DNA from: an uncultured Bacteroidales bacterium
GTDB taxonomy: Bacteria > Bacteroidota > Bacteroidia > Bacteroidales > Bacteroidaceae
Assembly: GCA_902801475.1 (NCBI GenBank)
Contig: CADCIO010000034.1
Span: forward strand, 1-33,590
Length of the DNA: 33,590 nucleotides
Reading direction: 5' to 3'
The notes below the pieces were generated by a model. That model saw only the letters and a program-made list of their open reading frames with translations. It searched no databases and was not told the DNA's origin. Shown piece by piece: positions 8,545-16,937 of this stretch. The translations under genes and the position numbers were made by a program. Numbering within the stretch: the first letter of the stretch is position 1; the number at the start of each line of letters is the position of its first letter.

Positions 8545-9162
8545 ATGAAGAAAAAGAACGACATCATCATTCCCAATGGGCTCCACGAAGTCCTTCTACA
8601 CGCCTGTTGTGCACCCTGCTCCTCCGCCATCGTCGAGTGGATGCTCCAGCACGACATCCGCCCCACCATCTTCTACTTCAACCCCAACATCTACCCTCGT
8701 GAGGAATACGACATCCGCAAGAATGAAAGCAAGCGACATGCGGAGAGTCTTGGCATCCGCTGGATTGACGGGGACTATGACCATGAACAATGGCTGCGAC
8801 AAGTGAAGGGATTGGAGAAGGAACCAGAACGGGGCTCCCGATGTCTTCAGTGTTTTCGTATGCGGCTCATGGCCACTGCCTTACAAGCAAAGGAATTGGG
8901 TATTTCTTACTTTGCAACCACCCTCGCCTCTTCACGTTGGAAGAGCCTGGAGCAGATTTCCTTGGCTGGATTAGCAGCCCAAGAGGCAGTGGAAGGCACC
9001 ACGTTCTGGGCACAAAACTGGCGCAAGGGGGGACTCCAAGACCGCCGCAACCAACTCCTCCGCGAATACCAATTCTACAACCAACAATACTGCGGATGTG
9101 AATTCAGCATGAACAACAAAGGAAATTCTATAGATTGCCCACCCCCATCAGAACAAGGGTAA
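8545..9162 (+). CDS. queH: Epoxyqueuosine reductase QueH
   Basis: This 205-residue protein has the QueH (DUF208) signature. The N-terminal LLHACCAPCSS gives Cys21 and Cys22, RCLQCFRMRL gives Cys100 and Cys103, and a C-terminal YCGCEFS motif is present. In characterised QueH proteins such cysteines bind an iron-sulfur cluster and metal. The enzyme reduces epoxyqueuosine to queuosine in the wobble position of tRNAs with GUN anticodons, as a cobalamin-independent replacement for QueG. The tRNA-Asp(GTC) genes in this window encode a natural substrate tRNA. The ATG is supported by the promoter core at 8518. Its 3' end overlaps the convergent histidine kinase gene by 15 bases. Confidence 0.93.
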   Translation: MKKKNDIIIPNGLHEVLLHACCAPCSSAIVEWMLQHDIRPTIFYFNPNIYPREEYDIRKNESKRHAESLGIRWIDGDYDHEQWLRQVKGLEKEPERGSRCLQCFRMRLMATALQAKELGISYFATTLASSRWKSLEQISLAGLAAQEAVEGTTFWAQNWRKGGLQDRRNQLLREYQFYNQQYCGCEFSMNNKGNSIDCPPPSEQG

Positions 9163-11070
9163 AGTGAGTACAAATCGAGCACCTTTCTTGTAGGTAGTGT
9201 CGAGATCAAATGTACCACCCATCAATTCTGCACCACGACGGATGAGAGTGAGGCCGATGCCCAGTCCCTCGCTGTAGTAGTCGAGTTTGAAAAATGGAAT
9301 GAAGACACGTTGGGCGTTCTCTTCAGAAATGCCAATACCAGTATCAGTAACAATGAAATTGAGATTATGCTCATCTTTCAACCGACATTCCAGCGTGATC
9401 ATTCCTTCCTGGGTGAATTGGTTGGCATTGTCGAGCATCTGTTTCAGCATCTTCGGTAAGGCATCGGATATGGCAGGAATGGTCAGCGAATCGGGCACAT
9501 GCGTGAAGAAGTTCATTTTCACTGTATCTGGACATTTGAGTCTAATGCCTGCCATCGTCTTGCGGCAAAGATCGTTACAAGCGAATCGAGTGTCTTTCGG
9601 TACACTGGTCGTATTCTCGAGGAAGGCTGCAGTCAACAGTTTATCAAGAATGCCCTTGATATTGTTGGAGTTCTCCTGCATGGCATCGATGATAGTTTCC
9701 AGCTCTTCGTCAGGAATGGATTGATGTCCCATGCGGAGCACCTGCGAGAAGCCAATGATGATGTTGAGCGGTGTACGCACCTGATGGGTGAGGTCCTGCA
9801 TGAAGGCTATCTTCTTTCCGAGGGCCTCCTGTGCCTGTCGATTAGCAATGACCAGTGCTTCATTACGCTGTTCTATCTCGTCATTCACATGTTGAATGTC
9901 ATTGATGTAGCCTGAGATATATTGCTGCATGGTGCCAAACATGTTCTGCAATTGTCCGACAGGGTCAATACGTTCACTACGAGGCATGCGCTCATCGAAG
10001 TTACCTGCAGCGATGTGGCGAGCCTGACTTGCCAACTGATTGACGGGTTCGATGGCACCATTGATGATCTGGTAACAGAAGAAGAGGAGCATCATCATTC
10101 CGATGGTGATGATAACCAATACGATGTAGAACAGGCGGTTGTAACCACGGAAAATCTCATCCTCAGGATATACGATGGCGATACTCCATTCTGTCTTGGG
10201 CAACTGACGATAGAACACATAACAGTCTTCCCCATTGATGTACAACTGTTGTGTACCAGACTCACCCCTCAACATGGTATTACCCAGAGAAATCAAATCG
10301 GCATCACGGTCGGGGTCGGTGTCGGTGAAGACGGTTTGACGTACCAATTTACTCTGATCGGGATGGATGAAGTATGTACCCTCCCTACCCAACATAATGC
10401 AATAGGAACGTTCTGACGGCATTTTGGCTGAGATGGTCTGGGAAAGCCAGGTGATGGAGAGGTCTGTGGAAATGACACCAATGCACTGTCCATCATTGTC
10501 GAGAATAGGCATCGCATAGGAGGTGATCATCTCCTGTTCGATACTACCATCATCGTCCTCATAATCATCGAAGAAAGGATCCACCCAGCAAGGTCCATTC
10601 TCACGTTTGGGCATCAAGTACCACTCCATATCTTGGTAGCGATATTCCTCACTACCCTCTTGTTCGGTCTCGACAAGACCATTCTCCCGATAAGAATAGG
10701 AAGAGAAGTACTTACCTTTTTCTTCGAAGTAATAAGGTTCAAAGGCGATGGAGCACCCATTGAAATTGGGGTTCATCTCGATGAGACGATGAGAATAGAT
10801 GTCGATGGAGTCAGGATTGAGGTGTGTGCGCACCAGCCAGTTGGTGTTGTTGGTGGCAATCTCCACTTCGTCCAAAATCTCATTTACTCTCAATGCTGTG
10901 TTGTTCAGTACTTGAGAAGCTCTGCGCATGGCATCATCACGCACATATCCACGCGACATAACATACATGGATCCCAGCGACACCACAAAGATGAACACCG
11001 CGAAAGACACGATCAAAAGACCGATCCTCATAGAGAGGGAATGCCGTATTAATGTGATGGGATTGCTCAT
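9148..11070 (-). CDS. Cache-domain sensor histidine kinase
   Basis: 640 residues. A first membrane helix lies near 15-37. An extracytoplasmic double-Cache-like sensor follows (about 38-305, with GCSIAFEPYYFEEKGKYF), then a second helix near 311-335 and HAMP near 336-390. The HisKA domain has H-box DLTHQVRTPLN, with phospho-acceptor His429. The HATPase domain has N-box MLDNANQF, G1 DTGIGI and G2 GLGIGLTL. All catalytic motifs look intact, so it should autophosphorylate. It ends soon after the ATPase domain, with no receiver or output domain. Its start overlaps the upstream gene's stop (ATGA at 11067-11070), and that gene encodes a close paralogue of its sensor half. No response regulator is adjacent, so the partner must be encoded elsewhere. 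Confidence 0.93.
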   Translation of the reverse strand: MSNPITLIRHSLSMRIGLLIVSFAVFIFVVSLGSMYVMSRGYVRDDAMRRASQVLNNTALRVNEILDEVEIATNNTNWLVRTHLNPDSIDIYSHRLIEMNPNFNGCSIAFEPYYFEEKGKYFSSYSYRENGLVETEQEGSEEYRYQDMEWYLMPKRENGPCWVDPFFDDYEDDDGSIEQEMITSYAMPILDNDGQCIGVISTDLSITWLSQTISAKMPSERSYCIMLGREGTYFIHPDQSKLVRQTVFTDTDPDRDADLISLGNTMLRGESGTQQLYINGEDCYVFYRQLPKTEWSIAIVYPEDEIFRGYNRLFYIVLVIITIGMMMLLFFCYQIINGAIEPVNQLASQARHIAAGNFDERMPRSERIDPVGQLQNMFGTMQQYISGYINDIQHVNDEIEQRNEALVIANRQAQEALGKKIAFMQDLTHQVRTPLNIIIGFSQVLRMGHQSIPDEELETIIDAMQENSNNIKGILDKLLTAAFLENTTSVPKDTRFACNDLCRKTMAGIRLKCPDTVKMNFFTHVPDSLTIPAISDALPKMLKQMLDNANQFTQEGMITLECRLKDEHNLNFIVTDTGIGISEENAQRVFIPFFKLDYYSEGLGIGLTLIRRGAELMGGTFDLDTTYKKGARFVLTLPLF

Positions 11071-12590
11071 GTTGTTACGGGGTCTTCGTTTGACAATGGA
11101 GTGGAGGATTCACTGGATTCGTGGTAAGCGCCAGAAGTTCCAGACTCATCTGCAGCATCGAGAATCTGGTTGAGTAGACTGGTGACTGTCTCCGTATTTT
11201 CGAGCATACGATCCACATGCTTCGCCATCTCTTCCTCGGAGAGATTCTTGTACTCCTGACGGATGAGGTCATTCTCATCAGCAATGATATTGATGGGGGT
11301 CAACATCTTGTCTGTCATGTTGTTGATGACCGCCGTCTTCATTCGGTCATCTTCCTTCGCCATTTCAGCCGCCTTCTCCAGTTCTTCAGTACGTTGCGTC
11401 AGTGTCTCTGTAGAATGACGAATCTTCTTGATATAATCATTCAACGACTTCTGCATCCTGAAGAAGCTGTGTTGCAACTGTCCAATCTCATCACGGCGCT
11501 TACTGTCTGGGATGGACACGTTGAAGTCACCCCCAGCCATCTTTTCTGCCGACAAGCCCAATTGCCTGAGCGGTTTCAGATTGTATCTGATGACGAACAC
11601 ACAGAAGAAGAGCAGCAGGCAAAGTCCCAGGATGGTGATGAACATCAAGTTCTTCTGCAAACGATTGTAAGGTTCAAAGATGTCGCTTTCAGGACACACA
11701 ATCGCCACACTCCAACCTGTTTGGATGAAAGGCTTGTAGAAGACATAATAATCCTGACCATCACGATGGAGCACTTGATAGCCACTTTCACCACCAATCA
11801 TCGCCTTACCCAGTGCTGTCATATCAGGATCGGGCTCTTCCAATGTAGAAGTGAAGATTGTCTCGTAGAAAAGTTTGGTGGAATCGGGATGCACCAAGAA
11901 AGTGCCACCTCTACCCAACAGGACACTATAAGAATTGGGGAAAGGTTTGGCATCCAAAATGGTCTTGGAGAACCATGACAGCGACAAATCGACAGACAGG
12001 ATGCCGACCACATGATCTTCCTTGTCGTGAATAGGCTGGCAGAAGGAAGTCACATATTCATCCACTGGAATACCTCCCACATCCTCATCGCGGAACGGCT
12101 CCACCCAATAGGGCTTATTGAGCAACTTCGAAATGAGATACCAGTCCATATAGTAATATTCATATTCCTCACTACCCTCCTGCTCGGTCTGTATCGTGTC
12201 GCCATTATTATTCGAATAAGCAGAGAAGAACTGTCCTTTCTCTTCATAATAGTAAGGTTCGAAAGCGATGGAACAACCATAGAGGTTGGGGTTGTTTTCC
12301 AATATCTTACGGCTGAAGGTAAACATAGAGTCAGGCGTATCGATATGCTGCTCCACCAACCATTTCATGTTGTCGGACGCCACCTCCACATCGTGCAAGG
12401 TGCCTTCCACATAGAGCAACGTACCTTCCAACATCTGTGTCGCCTTCTCCATAGCCTCATCCCGTACAGCCATGCGTGAATAATGGAACAAAATGCCCAG
12501 TGCCATGACAAACAGGAGCATCACGCAGGACACCACCCAGAAAGAGAGTCGTGCTGACAACGAACGCCGTATGTATGTGACTATGTTCAT
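11067..12590 (-). CDS. Cache/HAMP protein with truncated, His-less HisKA domain (pseudo-kinase)
   Basis: 507 residues. The topology matches the downstream kinase: a helix near 16-38, a double-Cache-like sensor with GCSIAFEPYYYEEKGQFF, a helix near 311-335, HAMP, then a coiled coil. The segment INNMTDKMLTPINII aligns with a HisKA H-box, but the phospho-acceptor His is Asp427. The protein ends about 80 residues later in a Ser/Glu-rich tail, with no HATPase domain. It therefore cannot act as a normal kinase. The two genes look like a tandem duplication in which this copy lost catalysis but kept sensing and dimerisation helices, so it may form heterodimers with the intact kinase (inference). ATGA overlaps at both ends imply tight co-translation with the binding protein upstream and the kinase downstream. 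Confidence 0.88.
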   Translation of the reverse strand: MNIVTYIRRSLSARLSFWVVSCVMLLFVMALGILFHYSRMAVRDEAMEKATQMLEGTLLYVEGTLHDVEVASDNMKWLVEQHIDTPDSMFTFSRKILENNPNLYGCSIAFEPYYYEEKGQFFSAYSNNNGDTIQTEQEGSEEYEYYYMDWYLISKLLNKPYWVEPFRDEDVGGIPVDEYVTSFCQPIHDKEDHVVGILSVDLSLSWFSKTILDAKPFPNSYSVLLGRGGTFLVHPDSTKLFYETIFTSTLEEPDPDMTALGKAMIGGESGYQVLHRDGQDYYVFYKPFIQTGWSVAIVCPESDIFEPYNRLQKNLMFITILGLCLLLFFCVFVIRYNLKPLRQLGLSAEKMAGGDFNVSIPDSKRRDEIGQLQHSFFRMQKSLNDYIKKIRHSTETLTQRTEELEKAAEMAKEDDRMKTAVINNMTDKMLTPINIIADENDLIRQEYKNLSEEEMAKHVDRMLENTETVTSLLNQILDAADESGTSGAYHESSESSTPLSNEDPVTT

Positions 12591-13591
12591 TTCGCCTTCT
12601 TTGTAGTAGTTTCTGTCTTTGTGGTCTTTGCCGTCTGTCCCATCAGTTCCCCATAGGTCACTTCCCGATCTATTGTACCAAAATCCTGCATCAAAGTACA
12701 GGCCTTCTTCAGCATCTCAGGACGTACACGGAACTCACGCCTTCCAGAATCAGGATCCAACTGCAAACGCAAGATTTCTTCCAACATCAATTTCTGAATG
12801 ACACGATTGGTCTGCACATGAGCATCACGGACATACTTCATCACGATATCCAATGTCTGGTCTGGATGTAAGGCAGCCCATTCCCACCCTTTCTTGCTGG
12901 CTTCGGCAAAGCGCTTCAGCTGATCGCGATGTGTGTCATAATAATCACGTTTCACATACACTCCATTCTCCTGAATGTTGTAACCATGATCCTTGAATCG
13001 AAAGACAGATTTCTCAGGCATATCGAAACCTGCCTGCTTCAGCAACAGATATTCATTGTAACTGACGGCAGACATCAAATCGACGCCACCCGACAGGAAT
13101 ACATTCACGTTACCGGTGAAGAACACCCATTCGTAGTTCATCTGGCACTTCTTGGACATGATGAATGCCAGATAGTTGGGTTCCGACACGTAAACAGCAA
13201 TACGTTTCCCTTTCTCCTCCATGGGGTTCTTACCCCATCGTGACACAATCAAGTAACTGCTGTTCATGGAGGTCTGAAGAATATTGACCAATGGGGTACC
13301 ATTGGCTATGATATCGATAGCAGATATCATGGAAAACATGCCTGCTTGGCACTCATCCGTTTCCAAACGATGATAGACCGAACTCGTCAATGTAGGGGAC
13401 TGGATGATCACATCAAGTCCTACATCCTTGTAGAAGCCCTTCTCTTTCGCCACATAATACCCTGCAAATTCTGCCTGAGGAGTCCATGCCGTAGTGAACA
13501 CAAACTTCTCAGCCCTTGTCATGCACATGCAGAACCAGAGCAAGCAAAAGACAAGTATGCCTTTTTTTTGACCTATCATCTTGTTTCTCAT
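12587..13591 (-). CDS. NMT1/THI5-like periplasmic substrate-binding protein
   Basis: About 334 residues, with a signal peptide (GILVFCLLWFCMCMTRA) followed by the NMT1/SsuA-type opening KFVFTTAWTPQAEFAGYYVA and GFYKDVGLDVIIQ. These are typical of type II binding proteins for thiamine-pyrimidine precursors, sulfonates and similar small ligands. ATG 13591 is preferred; a GTG six bases upstream (13597) is also open. No ABC permease or ATPase gene is nearby. Instead the stop overlaps the start of a Cache-domain pseudo-kinase by four bases (12587-12590), with an intact kinase next. The context suggests that this protein presents a ligand to the sensors rather than serving import. The ligand is unknown. 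The C-terminal tail is Lys/Thr-rich (KTTKTETTTKKAK). Confidence 0.85.
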   Translation of the reverse strand: MRNKMIGQKKGILVFCLLWFCMCMTRAEKFVFTTAWTPQAEFAGYYVAKEKGFYKDVGLDVIIQSPTLTSSVYHRLETDECQAGMFSMISAIDIIANGTPLVNILQTSMNSSYLIVSRWGKNPMEEKGKRIAVYVSEPNYLAFIMSKKCQMNYEWVFFTGNVNVFLSGGVDLMSAVSYNEYLLLKQAGFDMPEKSVFRFKDHGYNIQENGVYVKRDYYDTHRDQLKRFAEASKKGWEWAALHPDQTLDIVMKYVRDAHVQTNRVIQKLMLEEILRLQLDPDSGRREFRVRPEMLKKACTLMQDFGTIDREVTYGELMGQTAKTTKTETTTKKAK

Positions 13592-13628
13592 TTTCACTTA
13601 TTCATCAAGGTTTTCAAATCGTTCATCT

Positions 13629-14369
13629 TCACTTTGCTTCTTCCTCTTTCTTTTGCATCTCCTCTCTGGTGGGGAAATGCCCCAGCCATTTCATCTGTCG
13701 AAGGCACCACGACTGTCGGCGATACATGTAGTTGGTCGGTGATGCCGAATTGAATTTGATGGGATTTGGCAACGTGATGGCAATCATCGCGCATTGATTT
13801 CTTGTAAGGTCTTTGGCGGAACAACCAAAATGTTCCTGTGCCACCGCCTCTGCACCATAGATGCCGTCACCCATCTCGATCGTATTCAGATAAACTTCCA
13901 TGATGCGCTGTTTGTCCCACATGAATTCCATCAAGATGGTAAAGTAGGCCTCCACACCCTTTCGGAACCATGCCAACTTCCCTGAAGAGGATGTTGGAAA
14001 GAGGAACACGTTTTTCGCCGTCTGCTGACTGATGGTGGAGCCTCCACGGAAACGTTCACCCTCAGCACGTTCTTCTATTACTTTTTGAATGGCATCCCAA
14101 TCGAAACCATTGTGGATGAGGAAATTCTGGTCTTCGCATGACATCACCGCAAGCGGTAAGTCGGCAGACATCTCCTCGAGCGGCACCCATGAATGGTGCC
14201 ATCTGATGGTCTCTCCCCTGCTCACCTGCTCGTAAGCTCTAATGAACATCAGCGGCGAGGTGTAAACAGGAATGTAGCGGAACATCAACACCAACAGGAC
14301 ACTTCCCGCCAATAAGACGATGAGTATCCACTTCACGATGTTTCCCAATTTGGAAAAGAACTTCCCCAT
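13629..14369 (-). CDS. mtgA: Monofunctional biosynthetic peptidoglycan glycosyltransferase
   Basis: About 246 residues from ATG 14369 (MGKFFSKLGNIVKW), with one N-terminal membrane helix (VKWILIVLLAGSVLLVLMF). The longer version from 14429 would start inside a hairpin region and adds residues not typical of the family. The GT51 motifs are clear: EDQNFLIHNGFDWDAI with catalytic Glu79, GGSTISQQTAKNVFL, and a following segment KRIMEVYLNTIEMGDGIYGAE. The enzyme polymerises lipid II into glycan strands at the outer face of the inner membrane, without a transpeptidase domain. It lies 66 bp downstream of the OmpA-like lipoprotein and 37 bp upstream of the binding-protein gene, so read-through into the sensory genes is possible. 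Confidence 0.92.
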   Translation of the reverse strand: MGKFFSKLGNIVKWILIVLLAGSVLLVLMFRYIPVYTSPLMFIRAYEQVSRGETIRWHHSWVPLEEMSADLPLAVMSCEDQNFLIHNGFDWDAIQKVIEERAEGERFRGGSTISQQTAKNVFLFPTSSSGKLAWFRKGVEAYFTILMEFMWDKQRIMEVYLNTIEMGDGIYGAEAVAQEHFGCSAKDLTRNQCAMIAITLPNPIKFNSASPTNYMYRRQSWCLRQMKWLGHFPTREEMQKKEEEAK

Positions 14370-14392
14370 TGATTGTCGTCTTATTGCATGTT

Positions 14393-14424
14393 GCAGGTGC
14401 ACGACCCGAAAGTCCTGCACCTGC
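14393..14424 (-). terminator. Strong stem-loop between the OmpA-like gene and mtgA
   Basis: GCAGGTGCA (14393-14401) and TGCACCTGC (14416-14424) are a perfect 9-bp inverted repeat with a 14-base loop that can pair GAC/GTC internally. It lies just after the OmpA-like stop on the minus strand. No U-run follows, so it could be a weak terminator, an attenuator or a processing/stability hairpin. Confidence 0.5.
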
Positions 14425-14435
14425 CACAATGGTGT

Positions 14436-15155
14436 TTACTGCAATGTGCCTTGGTTGGCAGCGTTAATCATCGCCTCTGACGCATAGAGATAGATCTCCA
14501 CACGACGGTTCTGTGCCTTACCCTCCTTGGTGGAATTGTCAGCCACAGGGTTGTTCTCGCCAAAACCAGTGCTACTCTTGATCTGCGTAGGAGCGGCACC
14601 CTGAGCCAGAATATAGGACTTCACAGCGTCAGCACGATCCTGACTGAGCTTGATGTTCTTCTGGAAGCTCTCCTCTACTGTAGAGCCCTTGAAGCCAGTG
14701 TTGTCCGTATAGCCCTGAATGGCGACGTCGCAGTCTGGATATGCCTTGAGCACATTGTTAGTGAAATCCTTGAGGTTGTTCATGGCTGTAGCGCTAAGAA
14801 CTGACTTACCTGATGAGAAGAGGATACCAGAATCGAAGGTCACCTTCACGGCATCCAGACCGTTGCTGTCCTTTACGCCTTCCACCTGAGCATTCTGCAC
14901 CTGCTCAGCAGCAGCCTTCATCTTGTCCATCTTCTTACCAATCAGGACACCTGCAGCAGTACCCACAGCACCGCCAATTGCAGCACCTGCCAAGGTTCCA
15001 CCAGCATTTCTGCCAATCAGGTTACCCACCATAGCACCGATACCTGCACCAGCGCCACCACCGATGAGTCCACCCTTGGTCGTGTTGTTCATACCACATC
15101 CCGAAAGGACAATGAGTGCAGCCATTAGCATTGCACTAAACTTAGACTTCTTCAT
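14436..15155 (-). CDS. OmpA-family outer-membrane lipoprotein with glycine-zipper domain
   Basis: 239 residues. The signal peptide ends in a lipobox, IVLSGCGMN, so Cys20 is probably lipidated. A glycine-zipper membrane-associating segment follows (GGGAGAGIGAMVGNLIGR, about residues 29-75). The OmpA C-terminal peptidoglycan-binding domain (about 105-225) contains QGYTDNTG, LSQDRADAVKSYIL and QNRRVEIYL. This is the YiaD-like layout, which anchors the outer membrane to peptidoglycan. Its neighbour mtgA also acts on the cell wall. It is transcribed divergently from proS across a 220-bp AT-rich gap. A likely promoter is at 15236-15266. Confidence 0.92.
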   Translation of the reverse strand: MKKSKFSAMLMAALIVLSGCGMNNTTKGGLIGGGAGAGIGAMVGNLIGRNAGGTLAGAAIGGAVGTAAGVLIGKKMDKMKAAAEQVQNAQVEGVKDSNGLDAVKVTFDSGILFSSGKSVLSATAMNNLKDFTNNVLKAYPDCDVAIQGYTDNTGFKGSTVEESFQKNIKLSQDRADAVKSYILAQGAAPTQIKSSTGFGENNPVADNSTKEGKAQNRRVEIYLYASEAMINAANQGTLQ

Positions 15156-15235
15156 AATTTTGCCTGTTTTTTTAGTTATTATTAAAAATGTGAATACAAT
15201 TCATTTGTTGATAGATAAAAAAGTATCATCAAGTG

Positions 15236-15266
15236 CAAATATCGAAACTTTTGTTGATATATCCAA
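15236..15266 (-). promoter_or_regulatory. Candidate promoter for the OmpA-like lipoprotein gene
   Basis: On the minus strand there is TTG (15266-15264), 20 bases, then GATATTTG (15243-15236), one mismatch from TAnnTTTG. It leaves a leader of about 75-80 nt. Confidence 0.4.
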
Positions 15267-15318
15267 TCATTCAAGCAAATAATATTTAAAAAAAACTGAT
15301 TTTTTCGCAAATAATCAG

Positions 15319-15326
15319 TAATTTTG
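15319..15326 (+). promoter_or_regulatory. Candidate -7 promoter core for proS
   Basis: TAATTTTG matches TAnnTTTG and lies 49 bases before the proS ATG. No convincing -33 TTG is visible. Confidence 0.5.
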
Positions 15327-15375
15327 TGGCTCGAAATGAATTTTCATCAATTAAATTGACAGATAAAAAGAAAAA

Positions 15376-16854
15376 ATGGCAACAGAACTGAAAGACCTGA
15401 CCAAGCGGTCAGAAGATTATTCAAAATGGTATAATGAACTGGTGGTGAAAGCAGAGTTGGCAGAACAAGCTGACGTGAGAGGTTGCATGGTGATTCGTCC
15501 CTACGGATACGCCATCTGGGAGAAGATGCAACGTGTGTTGGACGACATGTTCAAGGAGACAGGTGTGCAGAACGCATACTTCCCCTTGCTGATTCCGAAG
15601 AGTTTCTTGAGTAAAGAGGCTGAACATGTGGAAGGCTTTGCCAAGGAATGTGCTGTGGTGACGCACTACCGTCTGAAGACCAATGAAACACACGACGGCG
15701 TAGTAGTGGATCCGGCTGCTAAACTGGAAGAAGAACTCATCATCCGTCCTACTTCTGAGACCATCATTTGGAACACCTATAAGAATTGGATCAAGTCGTA
15801 TCGTGACCTTCCTATCCTGTGCAACCAGTGGTGCAACGTGATGCGTTGGGAGATGCGTACACGTCTGTTCCTCCGCACTTCTGAGTTCCTCTGGCAAGAG
15901 GGTCATACGGCGCATGCTACTCGTGAGGAGGCAGAAGAACGTGCCAAGCAGATGTTGAAGGTGTATGCCAAATTTGCAGAGGAATATATGGCTGTACCTG
16001 TCATTCAGGGTGTGAAGAGCGAAACCGAGCGTTTCGCAGGCGCTCTCGACACTTACACCATTGAAGCCATGATGCAGGATGGCAAGGCATTGCAGAGCGG
16101 TACCAGCCACTTCTTGGGTCAGAACTTCGGAAAGGCCTTTGACGTGCAGTTCCTCAACAAGGACAATCAGGTAGAATATGCATGGGCTACTTCATGGGGT
16201 GTATCCACCCGTCTGATGGGTGCCCTCATCATGACCCACTCGGATGACAATGGTCTGGTGCTGCCTCCAAAACTGGCTCCACTGCAGGTTGTCATTGTTC
16301 CGATTGGCAAGGGTGATCAGATGGCAATGTTGGACGAGAAGGCAAAAACGATTGTGAAGAACCTCAAGGCTATGGGCATCAGCGTGAAGTACGACAATGC
16401 CGACAACAAACGCCCTGGTTTCAAGTTTGCAGACTACGAGTTGAAGGGTGTGCCTGTACGTCTGGTACTGGGTGCCCGCGACTTGGAAAAGGGACTTGTG
16501 GAGGTAATGCGCCGCGACACGTTGGAGAAAGAGAACGTGTCCATCGAAGGCATCGAGACCTACATCAAGAACCTCTTGGATGAGATCCAACAGAACATCT
16601 ATAAGAAAGCTGTCACTTATCGTGATGCACATATCTACGAATGCGACAATTACGAAGAATTTAAGGAGCGCATCAAGGACGGTGGTTTCTTCCTCTGCCA
16701 TTGGGACGGTACAGAAGAGACGGAAGCTCGCATCAAGGAAGAGACACAGGCAACCATCCGTTGTGTGCCTTTCATGTTCGAACAGACAGAGGGTGTTGAT
16801 ATGGTCAGCGGCAAGCCAGCCAAAGCCCGTGTACTGATTGCAAGGGCATACTGA
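15376..16854 (+). CDS. proS: Prolyl-tRNA synthetase (short, archaeal/eukaryotic-type)
   Basis: 492 residues, the length of type 3 (archaeal/eukaryotic-like) ProRS, which lacks the internal editing insertion of the long bacterial form. Class II motifs are visible: motif 2 in [18 protein letters not shown] with the following [14 protein letters not shown] loop, and motif 3 in [20 protein letters not shown]. An anticodon-binding domain (about residues 300-390) and the zinc-binding-like C-terminal region of this type follow, ending RVLIARAY. The enzyme charges tRNA-Pro with proline in the cytoplasm. The ATG is preceded by an A-rich stretch (AAAAAGAAAAA), as expected in Bacteroidota instead of a Shine-Dalgarno. 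clpC starts 83 bp downstream on the same strand. Confidence 0.97.
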   Translation: MATELKDLTKRSEDYSKWYNELVVKAELAEQADVRGCMVIRPYGYAIWEKMQRVLDDMFKETGVQNAYFPLLIPKSFLSKEAEHVEGFAKECAVVTHYRLKTNETHDGVVVDPAAKLEEELIIRPTSETIIWNTYKNWIKSYRDLPILCNQWCNVMRWEMRTRLFLRTSEFLWQEGHTAHATREEAEERAKQMLKVYAKFAEEYMAVPVIQGVKSETERFAGALDTYTIEAMMQDGKALQSGTSHFLGQNFGKAFDVQFLNKDNQVEYAWATSWGVSTRLMGALIMTHSDDNGLVLPPKLAPLQVVIVPIGKGDQMAMLDEKAKTIVKNLKAMGISVKYDNADNKRPGFKFADYELKGVPVRLVLGARDLEKGLVEVMRRDTLEKENVSIEGIETYIKNLLDEIQQNIYKKAVTYRDAHIYECDNYEEFKERIKDGGFFLCHWDGTEETEARIKEETQATIRCVPFMFEQTEGVDMVSGKPAKARVLIARAY

Positions 16855-16937
16855 CAAAATGGCGACCCTGATCAGCTCAGGCATTTGTTTTGTGAGGAAG
16901 CATTGTTTACATATCAACAAACGATTAATTCCATTGA

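Noticed and set aside
16869..16885. Small inverted repeat (CCTGA / TCAGG) after proS
   Set aside because: A five-base stem without a U-run is expected by chance.
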